Positions 32,185 to 45,034 of a stretch of 64,000 bases of DNA are shown here, one piece after another. The notes under the pieces are model-generated. The model searched no databases. It saw nothing but the letters and a program-made list of their open reading frames with translations, and was not told the origin of the DNA. Positions within the stretch are counted from its first letter, which is position 1. Each line of letters opens with the position of its first letter. Source of the stretch: Theristus sp. LFF4_11. Its lineage: Eukaryota > Nematoda > Chromadorea > Monhysterida > Xyalidae. The stretch is from positions 124,001-188,000 of the forward strand of contig JASANC010003005.1 in the NCBI GenBank assembly GCA_030248135.1, given 5' to 3'. A program made the position numbers and the translations under genes.

Positions 32185-35100
32185 TTAAAATAAATTTACC
32201 AACCTTCCCCACCAGTTCCAACCACCGCCGCCGCCGCCTCCACCGCTGCAGCTGCACTCCTTCACCGGTCGACGGTCGGAGTGATACTGACCAGTCGCAC
32301 GACACGAACCTGTGCCACAGTTCACGTCCGAGCTGCACGACTTGCCGTCGCGACAGACTGCAATCGCGATGAAACTGATTGACTTTTCTTGGTAGCTGCG
32401 CGCGCGCGTGATGTTTGGCGAACGGGCCATTTTGATTTTTTAGAGCGTGAACGGGTTTCCGAAAGTAAGGTGCAATTTTCCGCGGTTGCAGGAAAAACGA
32501 ACAGGACAACGCATAGCGCAACATTTCGTTGTCAGTGTTAATGGTGCAATCCAATCAGTGCACTGTGTAAGAAGTCTGATTCCTTGCAAAGTTTGGAAGA
32601 AAAACTGTAATTGTGTGGGTAATTGTGTACTTGTAAAAAAATGTAAAAAAAATGCGCACCTGCCGAGCATCCGGTGCAGCGGCCACGCGAGCACGAGCCG
32701 CCGTTGCAGCCGGCGTTCGATCGGCACGTTTGGCCGTCGCGACACGCTGCGAAAAGATGCAACAGTGGAAATGGTGAAATAGTAAAAAATCAATATGGAC
32801 TTTTCGAGTGTAACAAAAATCAGTTATTGATTGCCAAGAATTCCACGCCATTGGTAAATATGACTATCAACTTTCACCGTACCATCGGAGCAGGAGCAGG
32901 CACCGCCACGACACGCATCCGCCTGGCCACCGCAGTCCGCCTCCGACGAACACATGACGCCCTGTTTGCAGGCTGAAAAGCAGTGAACGATGATGATTAC
33001 GGTAGTTGTTTCCTGAATTTGAAAATTTGTTTCAACATGAAAATCGGCGCACTTCGACAGTTGCACTGCCCGCCCTTGCACGCGCCCGCAATGTTGTTGC
33101 ATTGTGCGTCCGAGTAGCATCGTTTGCCGCTGACGCACACTAGGAAGACGCAGAGACGAAAATGTTTGCGACACGGAGAATACGGGCAACAAAATTCCTT
33201 TGTTCATGTGTGTTCTCACATGGCCGGAAAAACGGAAAGGATAACAAACAGCGGATTTTAATAACAGAACGACTTTTTGACTCTGTTCATCTTTCTGGGG
33301 GTTCGCTAACTGGATTTCGTTTTTTGTAGTCTTCCACTATAAGAAATGCTGCGGTAAAAACTGCATTAGACGACAGCCAACTACAATAATAAATGGGAGA
33401 ACAATATTACTTGATGACGCATCTGTTGGTTTCGACATGTCCAAAATTGGCTGCCAAACGTAGCTCTCCAAGTTGCACACATTTTTGCCCATTGCGATTT
33501 TCACGTACCCACGATCGCCCCAGCCGCTGCCCCAACTGTAAAATGGCCCAAAATTTCTTCGTTTCATGTCGACACGGTTTTAAAAGCTTTGACAATTTTA
33601 AAACTTTGCCCAACAATCAGTTTGTTGAAACCACAAAAACCACCTGTTCTTAACCATCCAGTATTCCTTTCCAGTCACTCTGTCGCGTCCATAACCGCAG
33701 AGGGTCATTGCGTGGGTAATCGCTGGTTTACCTGGTGGCGGACATCGGTATCGTGGACTGTAAACGCCTGCAAGTAAGAATTATGAAAAACTAAAAAACA
33801 AATTTTTGTAAAAGTATTGTAATGCCATTGTACCTCAATATGGCATTACAGTTTCGTTTGGCACTACCTTTGATATTTCATTTCATACAGTGAATGAGTA
33901 CCAACTTTCTCAGTCCGACAAAACAAAACTATTTCGAAGCGAGATTTTGTCACATTATTCTTTAAACACAAACCAGTGCCAACTCGTCCGATATCGTCGG
34001 GCATGTACAGACCAATTGCAACTGGGCCTTTGGTGACCTAAAACAGCATTTTGCCAACACGTTTTCATTCAGAGTTCAGACTCATAGCCTTGATCGGCAT
34101 GATCATTCGCAATAATGACGTCATGTGGCTTCCTTGTTTTTTGCCGTTTATAAAGTTATCAGTGTTTTCGTTGAAAAAAGTTTAAAAGTGCAACTGACGG
34201 CTGCTTTAATCGCCTCGATGTTGTTTTTCTCCACGTCATACGAGTAGTAGCCGGAGCCTGGACACGGAAAAACAACTGTTTTACGTGCACTTTGAAAATT
34301 GAAAGTACATATAAAAAAATAGAAAATAATGACGAACCACCGCCACCGCCACCGCCACCGCCGCCACCCCCACCGCCGCCACCAAAGTTGAAATGGAATC
34401 CTTTGAAAAAGCCGAACGGGTTCCATCGTCGCCACCAGCCACCTGCAATTTGCACACGTGAACCGAAGAGAAAATGGTTAAAATCTAAGGAAAAACACAA
34501 AATTTAAAGCGAGGGTAAAACAAAGTTTCAATTGCAATATGCCAACTTCCTCCACCACGGCCGCCAGCTGACTTGATATTTGGCTTGATACGGCCTTGAC
34601 TGTTCGAGCACTTGCTGTTGCCGCCGTACTGGATTGGTCATTCAAAGTTTGGGTAATTTTTGTATATCATGTCCATTCGCGAGCGAAGCGCAGCGCAGCG
34701 GACAGCGGATGAGACATAATATGGCCCGTCTGTCGCTCGCGCGTAAATTCCTAACTTACTTTGCCTCGCTCTGTGAACATAAACGGAGCTGAGAATTTTT
34801 TCTGCGACACACAGGCAGATAATCCACAGATACACTGTGTGCACGAGAAATTTTTTCGTGATGATCTTCTACACACGCTGTGTGCGTATTATATCAATTC
34901 TGAAATTGAAAAAAATTATTCTTGTTTACCCCTTTTTTTTCGGCAATGTCATCAAATGTGTACGCAGTTTCAGTGATATAAAGAAAATTCTGACTGTTAT
35001 GATAAAAACATTTTCTAGGGTAAAAATGTTTGGGATTTTCAAATTTCGCATTCATTTTTTTCTCCGATGCTTTCCAAGGCTTAAAATTTAGCTTGTTTGT

Positions 35101-38100
35101 ACAAAATTACGAAAAATGCTTATTTTGAAGTGTATTTCCGATTTCTGCGCGTGAAACAAACCGTTATTTGACAAATAAAAAAATTTACAGGGGTAACAAC
35201 AACGGAGAATTTGAATTTGACCTTTATTTTTTGAAAAAGTAAAAAGAATAGCAGTTGAATACCAAAGTCGTGACGATTTCGGGCGAATCGGCCGTGGAAA
35301 TTGGCGAAATCGGTCCAAAAACAAAAAAATGAGAAACTGATGTTTTCCAGGGTAATTCAATGCGCTGATCACGGATTTTGGGTTAGTTTTCTTATGTGAG
35401 CAACTCTAGATACTGAATCGTGACGATTTCGGGCGAATCGGCCGTGGAAATTTGCGAAATCGGTCCAAAAACAAAAAATGAGAAACTGGTGTTTTCCAGG
35501 GTAATTCAATGCGCTGATCACGGATTTTGGGTTAGTTTTCTTATGTGAGCAACTCTAGATACTGAATCGTGACGATTTCGGGCGAATCGGCCGTGGAAAT
35601 TGGCGAAATCGGTCCAAAGACAAAAAAATGAGAAACTGGTGTAGTCCGGGGTAATTCAATGCGCTGATCACGAATTTTGGGTTAGTTTTCTTATGTGAGC
35701 AACTCTAGATACTGAATCGTGACGATTTCGGGCAAATCGGCCGTGGAAATTGGCGAAATCGGTCCAAAAACAAAAAATGAGAAACTAGTGTTATCCAGGG
35801 TAATTCAATGCGCTGATCACGGATTTTGGGTTAGTTTTCTTATGTGAGCAACTCTAGATACTGAATCGTGACGATTTCGGGCGAATCGGCCGTGGAAATT
35901 TGCGAAATCGGTCCAAAGACAAAAAATGAAAAACTGGTGCAGTCCGGAATAATTCAATGCGCTGATCACGGATTTTGGGTTAGTTTTCTTATGTGAGCAA
36001 CTCTAGATACTGAATCGCGACGATTCAGGCGAATCGGCCATGGAAATTGGCGAAATCGGTCCAAAGGCAAAAAAATGAGAAACTGGTGTAGTCCGCGGTA
36101 ATTCAATGCGCTGATCACGGATTTTGGGTTAGTTTTCTTGTGTGAACACTCTACATACTGAATCGTGACGATTTCGGGCGAATCGGCCGTGGAATTTAGC
36201 GAAACCGGTCCAGAAATGAAAAACAAGAAAACGGTGTTTTCCATGGTAATTCATTATGTCAATCACGGCTTTTGGGTCAGTTTTCTTGTGTGAGCAATTC
36301 TAGGTACTGAATCGTGACGATTTTGGGCGAATCGGCCGTAGAAATAGCATAGGCGAAATCGGCCTAAAAAGCGAAAAATGAAAAACCTGAGTCGAATTGT
36401 GATTTTGGTCCGACCTTCGGGGCTTATGTAAAAGTCAGAATATTATCTAAAAATGCGGGAGACGCATATAAAAGGAGGAATATGGCCTTGTGTAAGCAGT
36501 GAAAGACTTGGCTCGACAACGCTTTTCAAGTCTCTAATGTGGTACACACGGATACAAGTACATAAGAGTCATTTTTTTGCGCCGCGTTTGTTTGTTTGTT
36601 TTTGAAGCACGCCTCCCCCCCCCCCTCCCCCACCGATTCCGGAAACCCGAAGGTAACAAACTCCGGTGGGATTGGGGAATGGACGGCTCACCATCCCGTG
36701 GAACCAATACCCTCGCCATGTGAGCGGGACAGCCTCTAAGCCCCGCTCTGTCCTGGCGGCACCAGTGATCTTAGCCCGATTTCGGTTTCGGTGGCCTGCG
36801 GTCGCTATATCCCCGGTGGGCAGCGAATCCGAAAGTTTTCGTTTTCGTTTTCGTTTTGCTGAAAAGCGTAAAACTTTGAAGTTATTTTTTAATTGTTCTC
36901 TTCGATTTAATCTAAAATCACGCCATGTGCGAAATTCTGTAAATTCTGTGCAAAAACAGAAAAATTAGAGGTTGTAAAACATTGTTGCATGTAGCTTTTT
37001 CGTTGTTGTTAACGTACGCACCGCTGTGTACACACCAGCACCAGTGACAAAAAAGAGTTGTCTTCCGTTGATTTTCACCTTTTTTACCGGTGTCACCTTC
37101 AACTAGTGTGGCAGGATAAACCGTCTGTCCCGTGAGTCATTGCCTTTGCCACAGGAGACCTTGCGTTCCGCAATGCTTCTGCGATACAATTTGTCCTGGA
37201 CAAACCAGTGTCAGCGAGCTAAAGTCTGATTGTTATTTTAGTAGTTTTAGTGGTCGCTAAATGCCCGAAATCCGCAAATGTGAAAGTTTCATTTGTCTGC
37301 AATACAAAGTACGAGGGTTGCCATGTGCAACCGAAATCATAAATAAACGGCGCAAAAATATGGCTCTTATGTACTTGTATCCGTGTGTACCACATCAGAG
37401 ACTTGAAAAGCGTTGTCGAGCCAAGTCTTTCACTGCTTACACAAGGCCATATTCCTCCTTTTATATGCGTCTCCCGCATTTTTAGATAATACCGTATTAC
37501 CCCCAATAAACCCCCATGGGGGATTAATACGTCAGCGACTTTTAGAGGTGGGAGTTTATTGGTGGGGGGGGGGGGATTATTGGTGGGGGGGGGGGGGGGG
37601 TATTTACAAAAAATTCTAGGGGTGGGATTTTGTTGAAAAATGGCAAAAATACCTTGCATGGCAGGCAAGAAAGTCGCAGAAACTTCTACTTTTCACAGAG
37701 ATTTCCTTTTGTAACAGCCTTTTGTAATGAAATTACCATTAACTCATCCCTTTGGGGTCTTTGATAGCACAATTTCACCAGTGTCACTGCATTCAGCCAC
37801 TGAATTCGCTGGGTATGTGTTTCAAACATGTTTCCAATTAACCCCCATGGGGGATTATTTGTGGGGGGGGATTATTCGGAAACTGGTCGGGGGGTGGGGG
37901 TTTATTGGTAGGGGGGGGATTAATGGTGGGGGGGGGTTTAATGGGGGTAATACGGTAGTTGGTGTTTTTGTGTAGTTGATGGGCCTTATTGAATTGGGCA
38001 AAAATTGGTGATTGCAAAAAATCAGTATTTGATGGGTACATCGGTGAAAAAAAAACCAAGCGATCGACGAGGAAAAAAATAATCCTGATATATTGCTTGA

Positions 38101-41100
38101 TTCGATAATAACACTAGATCGGAAAATGGGTGACGTGACAATGCCTGATCAACTGGCACTGGTACCGTCTGTTGTTTTGTTTTATTGTTTGTAATACCAT
38201 CTATTTTTTGCTATTGTCTTTATGCGCAACTAACCGACGCAGTGTACGGATATTGAGCGTCGGTTGCAGCTCGAGACGTGTGATACATCTTCCATGCCTT
38301 TTCTGGCAAACCACCGTCGCAGCCGCTAGAAGAATAGCGATGATGAATTTTAAAACCACGTTCTTGTGTTAAAAAATTAGTAAAAAACTACGCACTTCTT
38401 TCCCATCGCGCAGTCAGTGGCCTGCTGCTCCGACAAACGATACGTCTTCGCTTTGCCGAACTTTTTGTCGCGGATATTTAGGTGACCGGTCAGTACGTGA
38501 CTCTGAAATGCACCGCAAACACGGTTGCCTGATTGACGTACAAACGCATGTTCCAAAAGTGGGGCCTAGCTCAGCCACTTTTTAAGTTAGTGTGTGTAAA
38601 AATTTACGTATTCAAACGGAACCTGATTACGTGTCTGTAAATAAAAAGTTCACAAAAAAACTGAATGTTCGTGACATGGGTGAAATTGCACTGACACCCG
38701 CAAACGCCCAGCACGAGCCGCAGCTGGCTTGATTTTCAACTGGTCCCGTCTCTTGGCAATGGTCCACCGACTGAAAAAAAAACGACAAAAATATTTTTCC
38801 AGGCAAAAAAATAGCAACGAACATAACAAAAGATCGAAAACGCGTTTTCCAGGTACCGATGCGTACGAATAACTGCGTTTCTCTTGTCTGATCTGCTCCT
38901 GACGCTGCTGATGCTCGTGCTCTTCCTCTTCGCCCCAGTTCAGACCGCCCATATTGTCGCGCTCTTGCTTCGTCTATGTGCGAAAATGTGTACCAGTTTA
39001 TTTGAGTTCTGACCAATGGAAATTTGGGTGAAACTGTATTTAGCTAAACTAATGTTGAGTGTGAACTGCCATCGTTCCGTGTGTCATTTCGTGATTGGAC
39101 TTTGTATTGTATTTATTGGTGGGACTAGCAGTTGTTCCGTGCCTACGGCCCGAATAAGAAATGTTTGCGATTTTGTTAACAGCAAGGTGCACCCGCGGAT
39201 TTATCGACATTTATTTGCTTCTGTTTTCCTGGAACGGGAAACCGTGTTTAGTGACAGTGAGAGCATCACACTGTCCTTGATTGATCCTCTATACCAATTG
39301 TGTTTCGGTGCAAAATTCAAAATGTGCAAACACTTAAACACAGATGTAATTATGTTGTTTACAGACAGCCCAACCGAAGTTGACTGTAATTTACAGTGTA
39401 AATAAAAAAACCAAACAAAAGAACAATACGCCGAACGTAACCAAGGAGAGACTGACCATGATGCAGAACTGGTTGATGCCAACCGAGTACGTGATGTTGT
39501 TGTCATTCTCAACGTCGATCGCCTCTTTGACACAGGCCTCGAACAGTTTTCTGCGCTCCTCAACGGTCACGTTCACCGGTTTGATGTCTGATAGTATGAC
39601 CTATTTTTTCAAACGTGTCCCACTGAAATGACGTCATGTGCCGCCAAACATGCGCTTATCGTTCACAGTAAACGAGACTTTCCATTTAGCCGATTTCTTC
39701 CCGTAAGCAAACGGTGAATGTCGAATCAGTCACACCAAACTGACATTTTAGTGGCTGTACTTTGACAAACGAGCGTTTTTAAAGCAAATGACGTCATTTT
39801 AGTCCGGACACGTTTGAATAAATCCACAGTAGTATGCTACGAGCGCAATACTACTTTTTTCTCTGTTACTGAAAGCGCATTTGGTGTTATTTCCGAAACG
39901 CTGAACTTTCCCACCAGATATGATATCCCACCAATCGCTTGACCACCCAACGCGGCACACCCGTCCAACCCATCTATATCTCGTTTTTAGTGCAAATGCT
40001 GCATTATTCTCAGGTTGTTTTCACCAAGACTTACAAAAATCTCATTCAGAAAAAACTAAAACGCTGTTGCTGTTGCCCATATTACATGTTCGTATTTGCG
40101 CGTGGTTTACTCGGTTCAGCGGAATCTATATTATTAAATTTACAAAGTGTCTGTCTGTGGCACTTTTTTGCAATTTGAATTGGCGCCCTTTTTTGCTACT
40201 TAAGAAAACTCCATCTCAATTTCCTTAACCTATTTTTTAGTAAATGCCAGTTGAGATTGTTTTCTCAAAACGTCGCTCTTCATAGCTGGAGTCATCATGA
40301 TACTCTTTGGTCAACAGAGACAGTTCAGCGCAGCATAGGCAAATGGAAGCGTGGCTGATCAAAACTTGATGATCGACTGGGAAAGATGTAACAAAACCGT
40401 GTTTGAAAACAGTTTGAACTTTTTTGTTTTTATAAATCGGGTTGCAAAACGCACATCGACATCAGCATTGCAAGTTGCACTTTGGATTCAAAACAAGTAA
40501 ATTTCATTGAAATTGATACTCCATGTTTCATTTTTAATATGATACTCCATGGTTATGAGCGATAATTTCAACGTAACGCACGATGGGCAACTGGCAATTG
40601 TTGCTGCTCAAAACTTGACGAGCGACTGCGAAAGATGTAACAAAACCGTCTTTGAAAAAAGTTTAATTAAAAAGTTTTTAATTGGGTCGAAATGGTATTT
40701 ACCATTCATTTTCACTTTGCAAAATGTTTGGGTCATGTTGAGGTATTTTATATATAAACGGGTAAAAAGCAATGACTGCAAAACGAAATTATAAACGTCA
40801 CTTTTTTTGATACTTCTATTCATTTTCACTTTAGAAAAAAGGCTTGGCTTATGTTAGGGTTATCGGGTAAACTTTTTAAAACGGGTAATTTTTAATGAAA
40901 AAAACGTTAATTTTTATATTTTTTATTCAATCTTACTTAACTTACAAAAAGGCTTGACTTAGGTTAGGGTGAACGGGTAAAAATAGCAAAATCATAAACT
41001 TCGCATTTTCACTTTGCAAAAAAGGCTTAGCTTAGGTAAACGGGTAAAAGAAGCATTAGCTTTTTAAAACGGGTAATTAAAAAAACGTTAATTTTTATGG

Positions 41101-44100
41101 TAAAAATAGCAAAATCATAAACTTCGCATTTTAACTTTGCAAAAAAGGCTAGCAGGTAAACGGGTAAAAGAAGCATTAGCTTTTTAAAACGGGTAATTAA
41201 AAAAACGTTAATATTTATGTTTTTATTCAATCTTACTTCACTTACGAAAAGGCTTGACTTAGGTTAGGGTGAACGGAAAAAAAATAGCAAAATCATAAAC
41301 TTCGTATTTTCACTTTACAAAAAAGGCTTGGCTTAGGTAAACGGGTAAAAAAGCATTAGCTTTTTTAAAACGGGTAAATGAAAAAAACGTTAGTTTTTAT
41401 ATTTTTTATTCAATTTTACTTCACTTACAAAAAGGCTTGCCTTCGGTTAGGGTAAACGGGTAAAAATAGCAAAATCATAAACTTCGCATTTTTAATTTAT
41501 TTAAATACATTAAAAAATATTGTATTGTAGGCGACTTAACGGCAGCACAAGGTAAATTTTCTTCAGGGTTATTATTCAGTAAACGTTACTGTTTTTTTCT
41601 TTCTAAGTCAATGCCACTTCACCAAAAAGGCTTGGCATTGATTAAGCCACATAAGCTCGGGTCAATAGGCTAGTGCAGTAAAAAAGCTAAAAAGCTTTCA
41701 AGCAGTTTTTGTTACGAATAATCCTTATCTCAATCGACCAAAACCAAACGCAGTATTGGTTAACCGCATTTTTCACATGTTTATGTGTTTGTGCGTGTTT
41801 AGTTTAGCAATGTTTGCTGTTTATTTTTTCCTGTGTGTACAAAAGTAGTCATTATTTAAAAAAAATACATTACTATCTTTGAGTTTTGCAGATTAATTAA
41901 CCTTAAACTGTTCATATTTAAGTTCAACCTTAATCGCCGTGTATTTGAAGTGTTTCGTTGTTTTGGTTTCGCTACCATTCGTTGCGTCCTCATGCGACGT
42001 GAGTGGTCAGCTGCTTTATTGCGGACCCGATGCCCGCCGCATACCACCTACCGAATGCTGACGAACTGGTGATACTTTTTTAATATCCGTTGTATTTAGC
42101 TTTGCTTCATGCGCATGCTTTATGCTTCCTTTTCGCCCACCCACGGAGTAAGATAAAAATACAGCAGCGCATTTGCATACCGTATTACCCCCATTAACCC
42201 CCCCCCCACCATTAATCCCCCCGCCAATAAACCCCCACCCCCCCCCCCGACCAGTTTCCGAATAATCCCCCCCCCACAAATAATCCCCCATGGGGGTTAA
42301 TTGGAAACCTGTTTGAAACACATACCCAGCGAATTCAGTGGCTGAATGCAGTGACACTGGTGAAATTGTGCTACCAAAGGCCCCAAAGGGATGAGTTAAT
42401 GGTAATTTCATTACAAAAGGCTGTTACAAAAGGAAATCTCTGTGAAAAGTAGAAGTTTCTGCGACTTTCTTGCCTGCCATGCAAGGTATTTTGCCATTTT
42501 TCGACAAACCCCCACCCCTAGAATTTTTTGTAAATAAACCCCCCCCCTACCAATAATCCCCCCACCAATAAACCCCCACTCCTAAAAGTCGCTGACGTAT
42601 TAATCCCCCATGGGGGTTTATTGGGGGTAATACGGTATTACACGAGTTCGCCGCCTGCTGTTGAGCGAAAAATGATAATGAATTGTGGATATTCACACCT
42701 GCGGTTTTTAGTTGGCTGGCTATTCGAGCGAGTGTTTAGTGAAAAGTTCACATTTTCAGCTTTTAAATTTTACAGTTGAGAACAAAAAATACAAGAGTGC
42801 ATTTTTGTACCTATTACTTATTTGCTCAAGGCCAACATGAAGTTGTTTTTATCACTAAATTCTGTGTTTATTCTCTCCGCATTCAATTTATTAACACTAA
42901 CCAGGTTCGAATCTGCTTGGCTGGCGAACGTCTGGTGCAAATCGCGTGATCGCACCGTCGGTTAGGTTTGACTTTCTTATTTGGCTTTAAGCATCAACAA
43001 TCTCTAGGTTTGTATTTTAGGTGGCACGAACGCGAACGAGCTTCTTAAAAGCACAGGAGCTGCGAGGGGGCTAGTACCCGAAACAGGGCGTACCTGGAAA
43101 CTTCAAGGAGCATGTACGTTCGCGAAAAATTTTCTATCGAGACCATCACGAATGGCGCGTCGAAAGGACGGATTGACCGAGGTGCACCAAAATTTCAAAT
43201 TGGAAACTTGAAGTGCCAGATCTGTTTGGCAATCGACCCGGCGAACTGATCGGAACAATCGCGAAAATTTTGCTTCGAAATAAGCAACCGACCACCGCCG
43301 GCGGTCAGGCTAATAGACGAGCCAGATTTCTTGGAAATACCGAACATGCCGGATTTTAGAGCGAATCAATCGCAAACTGACGCCGCCTACGACATCATTC
43401 GAAGCTGTCCACCGGTGGCTGTGACAATCGGTCCCCCTGTGAGTGGCAGCCTTGGAACACCGATTCGTGAAGGAGAAAAGAAAAAATGGTACGGAAGAAA
43501 GAGGAACCCTCTCCTAAGGAAAAAATTTCATATCATGTATACTACTGCTACGGAATGCAATCTAACTACGGTACCCCACTCTCGTTAAATTATACATTTT
43601 TTGCTCATCGCTTACCTTTCTCTGTTGTTGTGAACTTCTCGTCAAAAAAATGGCTCCTTAATCTTGAGCGTAAAAATGTTCTTCAGCTGCACATTTTTTG
43701 AGACATACAACGGACCAACAGTGAATATTTTGGGCAATTCTTTTCGTTACCCGAATCGTGTAGGTCTCAACAAAATAACAATCGATTGTTTCGAATCGCG
43801 TGGAATTTCGAAATCATGGATTTGCGGGTCCGTGGAAGAATGTTGAGCTCTCGTCCATTATTCAGATTTTGAAACAGTGCGAAACGATAACCGGACCAAT
43901 TATGAAAATGATGCAGCCAAAGTATGCGTTTTGAATCTATTATTTTGTGTGGTATTCTGTTTTCCCGTGGGGAGTGCGCTGGTGGTATGCATGAAATTTG
44001 CTTTGTGACATGTGTGCACTCTTGCACGCTAAGTGTTCATACTGTAATATCGTAGTGTTTTCAGTTTTAACTTCCTATTTTCGATTTCGACATACCCTTT

Positions 44101-45034
44101 CAAGGGCAAATCAGTGTTCGCTCAAGTCAATCATAAGTGCACGCAATAATCGGTGCTAACTGCGCCACTCCAATCAATAAAAGCCACCGGCAAACAAGAT
44201 GAACGAGGTACATGCTGATGAATAACGTACGACGAAGTTTGAAATGTGTAAAAACTTTGATTTGTCAAAAAGTGAATGATGGCTGATATAGTGGCTTTCG
44301 TTCTTATGAGGTTCTGGCTGGTCAAGCGATTAGTGGGTTATATCTCTGGTGAGAAAGTTCAGCGTTTCGGAAACACCAAATGCGCTTCACTAAAGGAGAA
44401 AAAATGATATTCCGCTCGTAGTATATTACTCTGATGGCAGATGGTTTGGCATTCAGGAGTTTTAGTATCCGTCCACCACTTTTTACATTCTTCACAAACA
44501 CGTCACTTGTGCGAATCAAATCAACTCAAAATGCATTTTTGTGTGCCAAACTGCCAAGTAATTTAATCAATCATTGGCCCACATTAAAAAATACGTTTGC
44601 AGACCAATTTTCAGATTAGTTCAAGTGAAATATGTTCTTTGCATCTCGATACGAGCGGAAAAACGACATCCCCATTCCCCATCCGGTCCGTGGCATTCCA
44701 GTTTGCCGTTATTCACCACCAGCTGGCGTTTTGGAACTTGACTAATTTTATGAGTGACATGACAATGATAAATGCGAACTCTAGGGTCAGAAAAAAAAAC
44801 GAAAATCCACTTACTGTCAGCATCGTCATTTTGCTCTCCAACCTCGCGCAGTAGTTTTTGGAACACTTGCTCCTTGTATTCTTCGGACCAATTGGCCGGT
44901 TCGTCCAGCAAGCAAACTTCGACGTCGCCGCGTTTCAACTGTTGTGCCAGACGGCGACGCTCGTAACCGGCGTGCGCCACACAAAGAAGCGCGCACACGA
45001 TCACCAACAATGGAGGTTCGGTAAAGTCTTGCAT
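32185..45034 (-). CDS. Papain-family (C1A) cysteine peptidase with Gly-rich insert and C-terminal Cys-rich repeats
   Basis: Sixteen in-phase minus-strand exons: 44815-45034, 39457-39587, 38857-38973, 38698-38770, 38396-38528, 38235-38325, 34547-34628, 34338-34442, 34199-34257, 33974-34037, 33644-33767, 33411-33535, 33053-33139, 32883-32972, 32660-32746, 32185-32357; 586 residues. Order: signal peptide; I29 propeptide (RRKLFEACVKEA, YSVGINQF); catalytic domain with Gln170 and Cys176 (NQASCGSCWAF), NGCDGG, His377 (THAMTLCGYG) and Asn399 (WMVKNS), then WGSGWGDRGY. Exons 7-8 insert a basic, aromatic, poly-Gly segment (about 256-317) absent from ordinary cathepsins. Four repeats of type C-x3-G-xx-C-x-S...C...C-x-x-G-x-C-x-C follow (about 442-570), resembling EB modules, then a Gly/Trp tail. 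It should be a secreted or lysosomal protease made as a zymogen. The start codon lies in a MITE; donor of exon 7 is uncertain (34547 or ~34560). Confidence 0.85.
35262..36360 (+). repeat. 146-bp satellite, third block, about 7.5 units
   Basis: Same unit and orientation as 12870-15165 but more homogeneous, with a GGTCCAAA-ACAAAAAATGAG subtype in place of GGTCCAGAAACGAAAA. Confidence 0.9.
36446..37486. repeat. Palindromic right-end module of BIG copy 3
   Basis: Nearly identical to 15272-16308, including the C-run, the TTTTCG repeat and both inverted arms. The high identity of the two modules suggests recent amplification. Confidence 0.85.
37490..37957 (+). mobile_element. G/C-run palindromic MITE (family M9), copy a
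   Basis: Ends TACCGTATTACCCCCAATAA / inverse. Arms are made of C-runs and G-runs; the core has GTGTCACTGCATTCAGCCAC. An inverted copy is at 42178-42637. It abuts the right border of BIG copy 3. No coding frame; superfamily not determined. Confidence 0.8.
39592..39836 (-). mobile_element. Mariner-type MITE M3, copy c, next to a peptidase acceptor
   Basis: Inverted copy: AATAGGTCA tip at 39594 and ATTTATTCAAACGTGTCC at the other end, with a TA (or longer CATACTA) duplication. Its tip lies within about 10 nt of the acceptor of peptidase exon 2 (39588). Confidence 0.8.
40125..41673 (+). mobile_element. Helitron, non-autonomous, copy H2
   Basis: TCTATATTATTAAATTTAC start, GGGTCAATAGGCTAG end. 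It shares all internal blocks with H1 (ACGTCGCTCTTCATAGCTGG, tandem GGCTTGGCTTAGGTAAACGG units, GCGACTT(A/C)ACGGCAGCAC) and has extra tandem units. It lies in intron 1 of the peptidase gene. Confidence 0.85.
42178..42637 (-). mobile_element. G/C-run palindromic MITE M9, copy b
   Basis: Inverted copy of 37490-37957 with the same TACCGTATTACCCCC tips and core. Both copies keep long homopolymers of differing length. Confidence 0.8.
42960..43930 (+). other. Coding-like plus-strand patches, unresolved
   Basis: Within peptidase intron 1, a plus-strand frame at about 43300-43588 reads EIPNMPDFRANQSQTDAAYD and onward, and another near 43800-43930 reads SSIIQILKQCETITGPIMKM before a stop. Composition is more coding-like than the surroundings, but no start, family or convincing exon chain was found. 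It could be a nested gene, a decayed retrocopy or a transposon remnant. Confidence 0.2.
43931..44600. other. Part of peptidase intron 1, nothing recognised
   Basis: AT-rich; no repeat ends or exons that fit the peptidase phases. Confidence 0.3.

Larger units (their letters stand above)
34665..37486 (+). mobile_element. Large transposon BIG, copy 3 (diverged left end)
   Basis: ATCATGTCCATTCGCGAGCG at the left, satellite at 35262-36360, and the palindromic module ending at 37486 followed by TAAT. The left border lacks an obvious TAAT, so this copy may be rearranged. It lies in the 3.6-kb intron 6 of the peptidase gene. Confidence 0.65.

Noticed and set aside
34159..34500. Alternative Trp/Arg-repeat frame over the Gly-rich peptidase exon
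   Set aside because: Only the Gly frame keeps phase with exons 7 and 9 of the peptidase.
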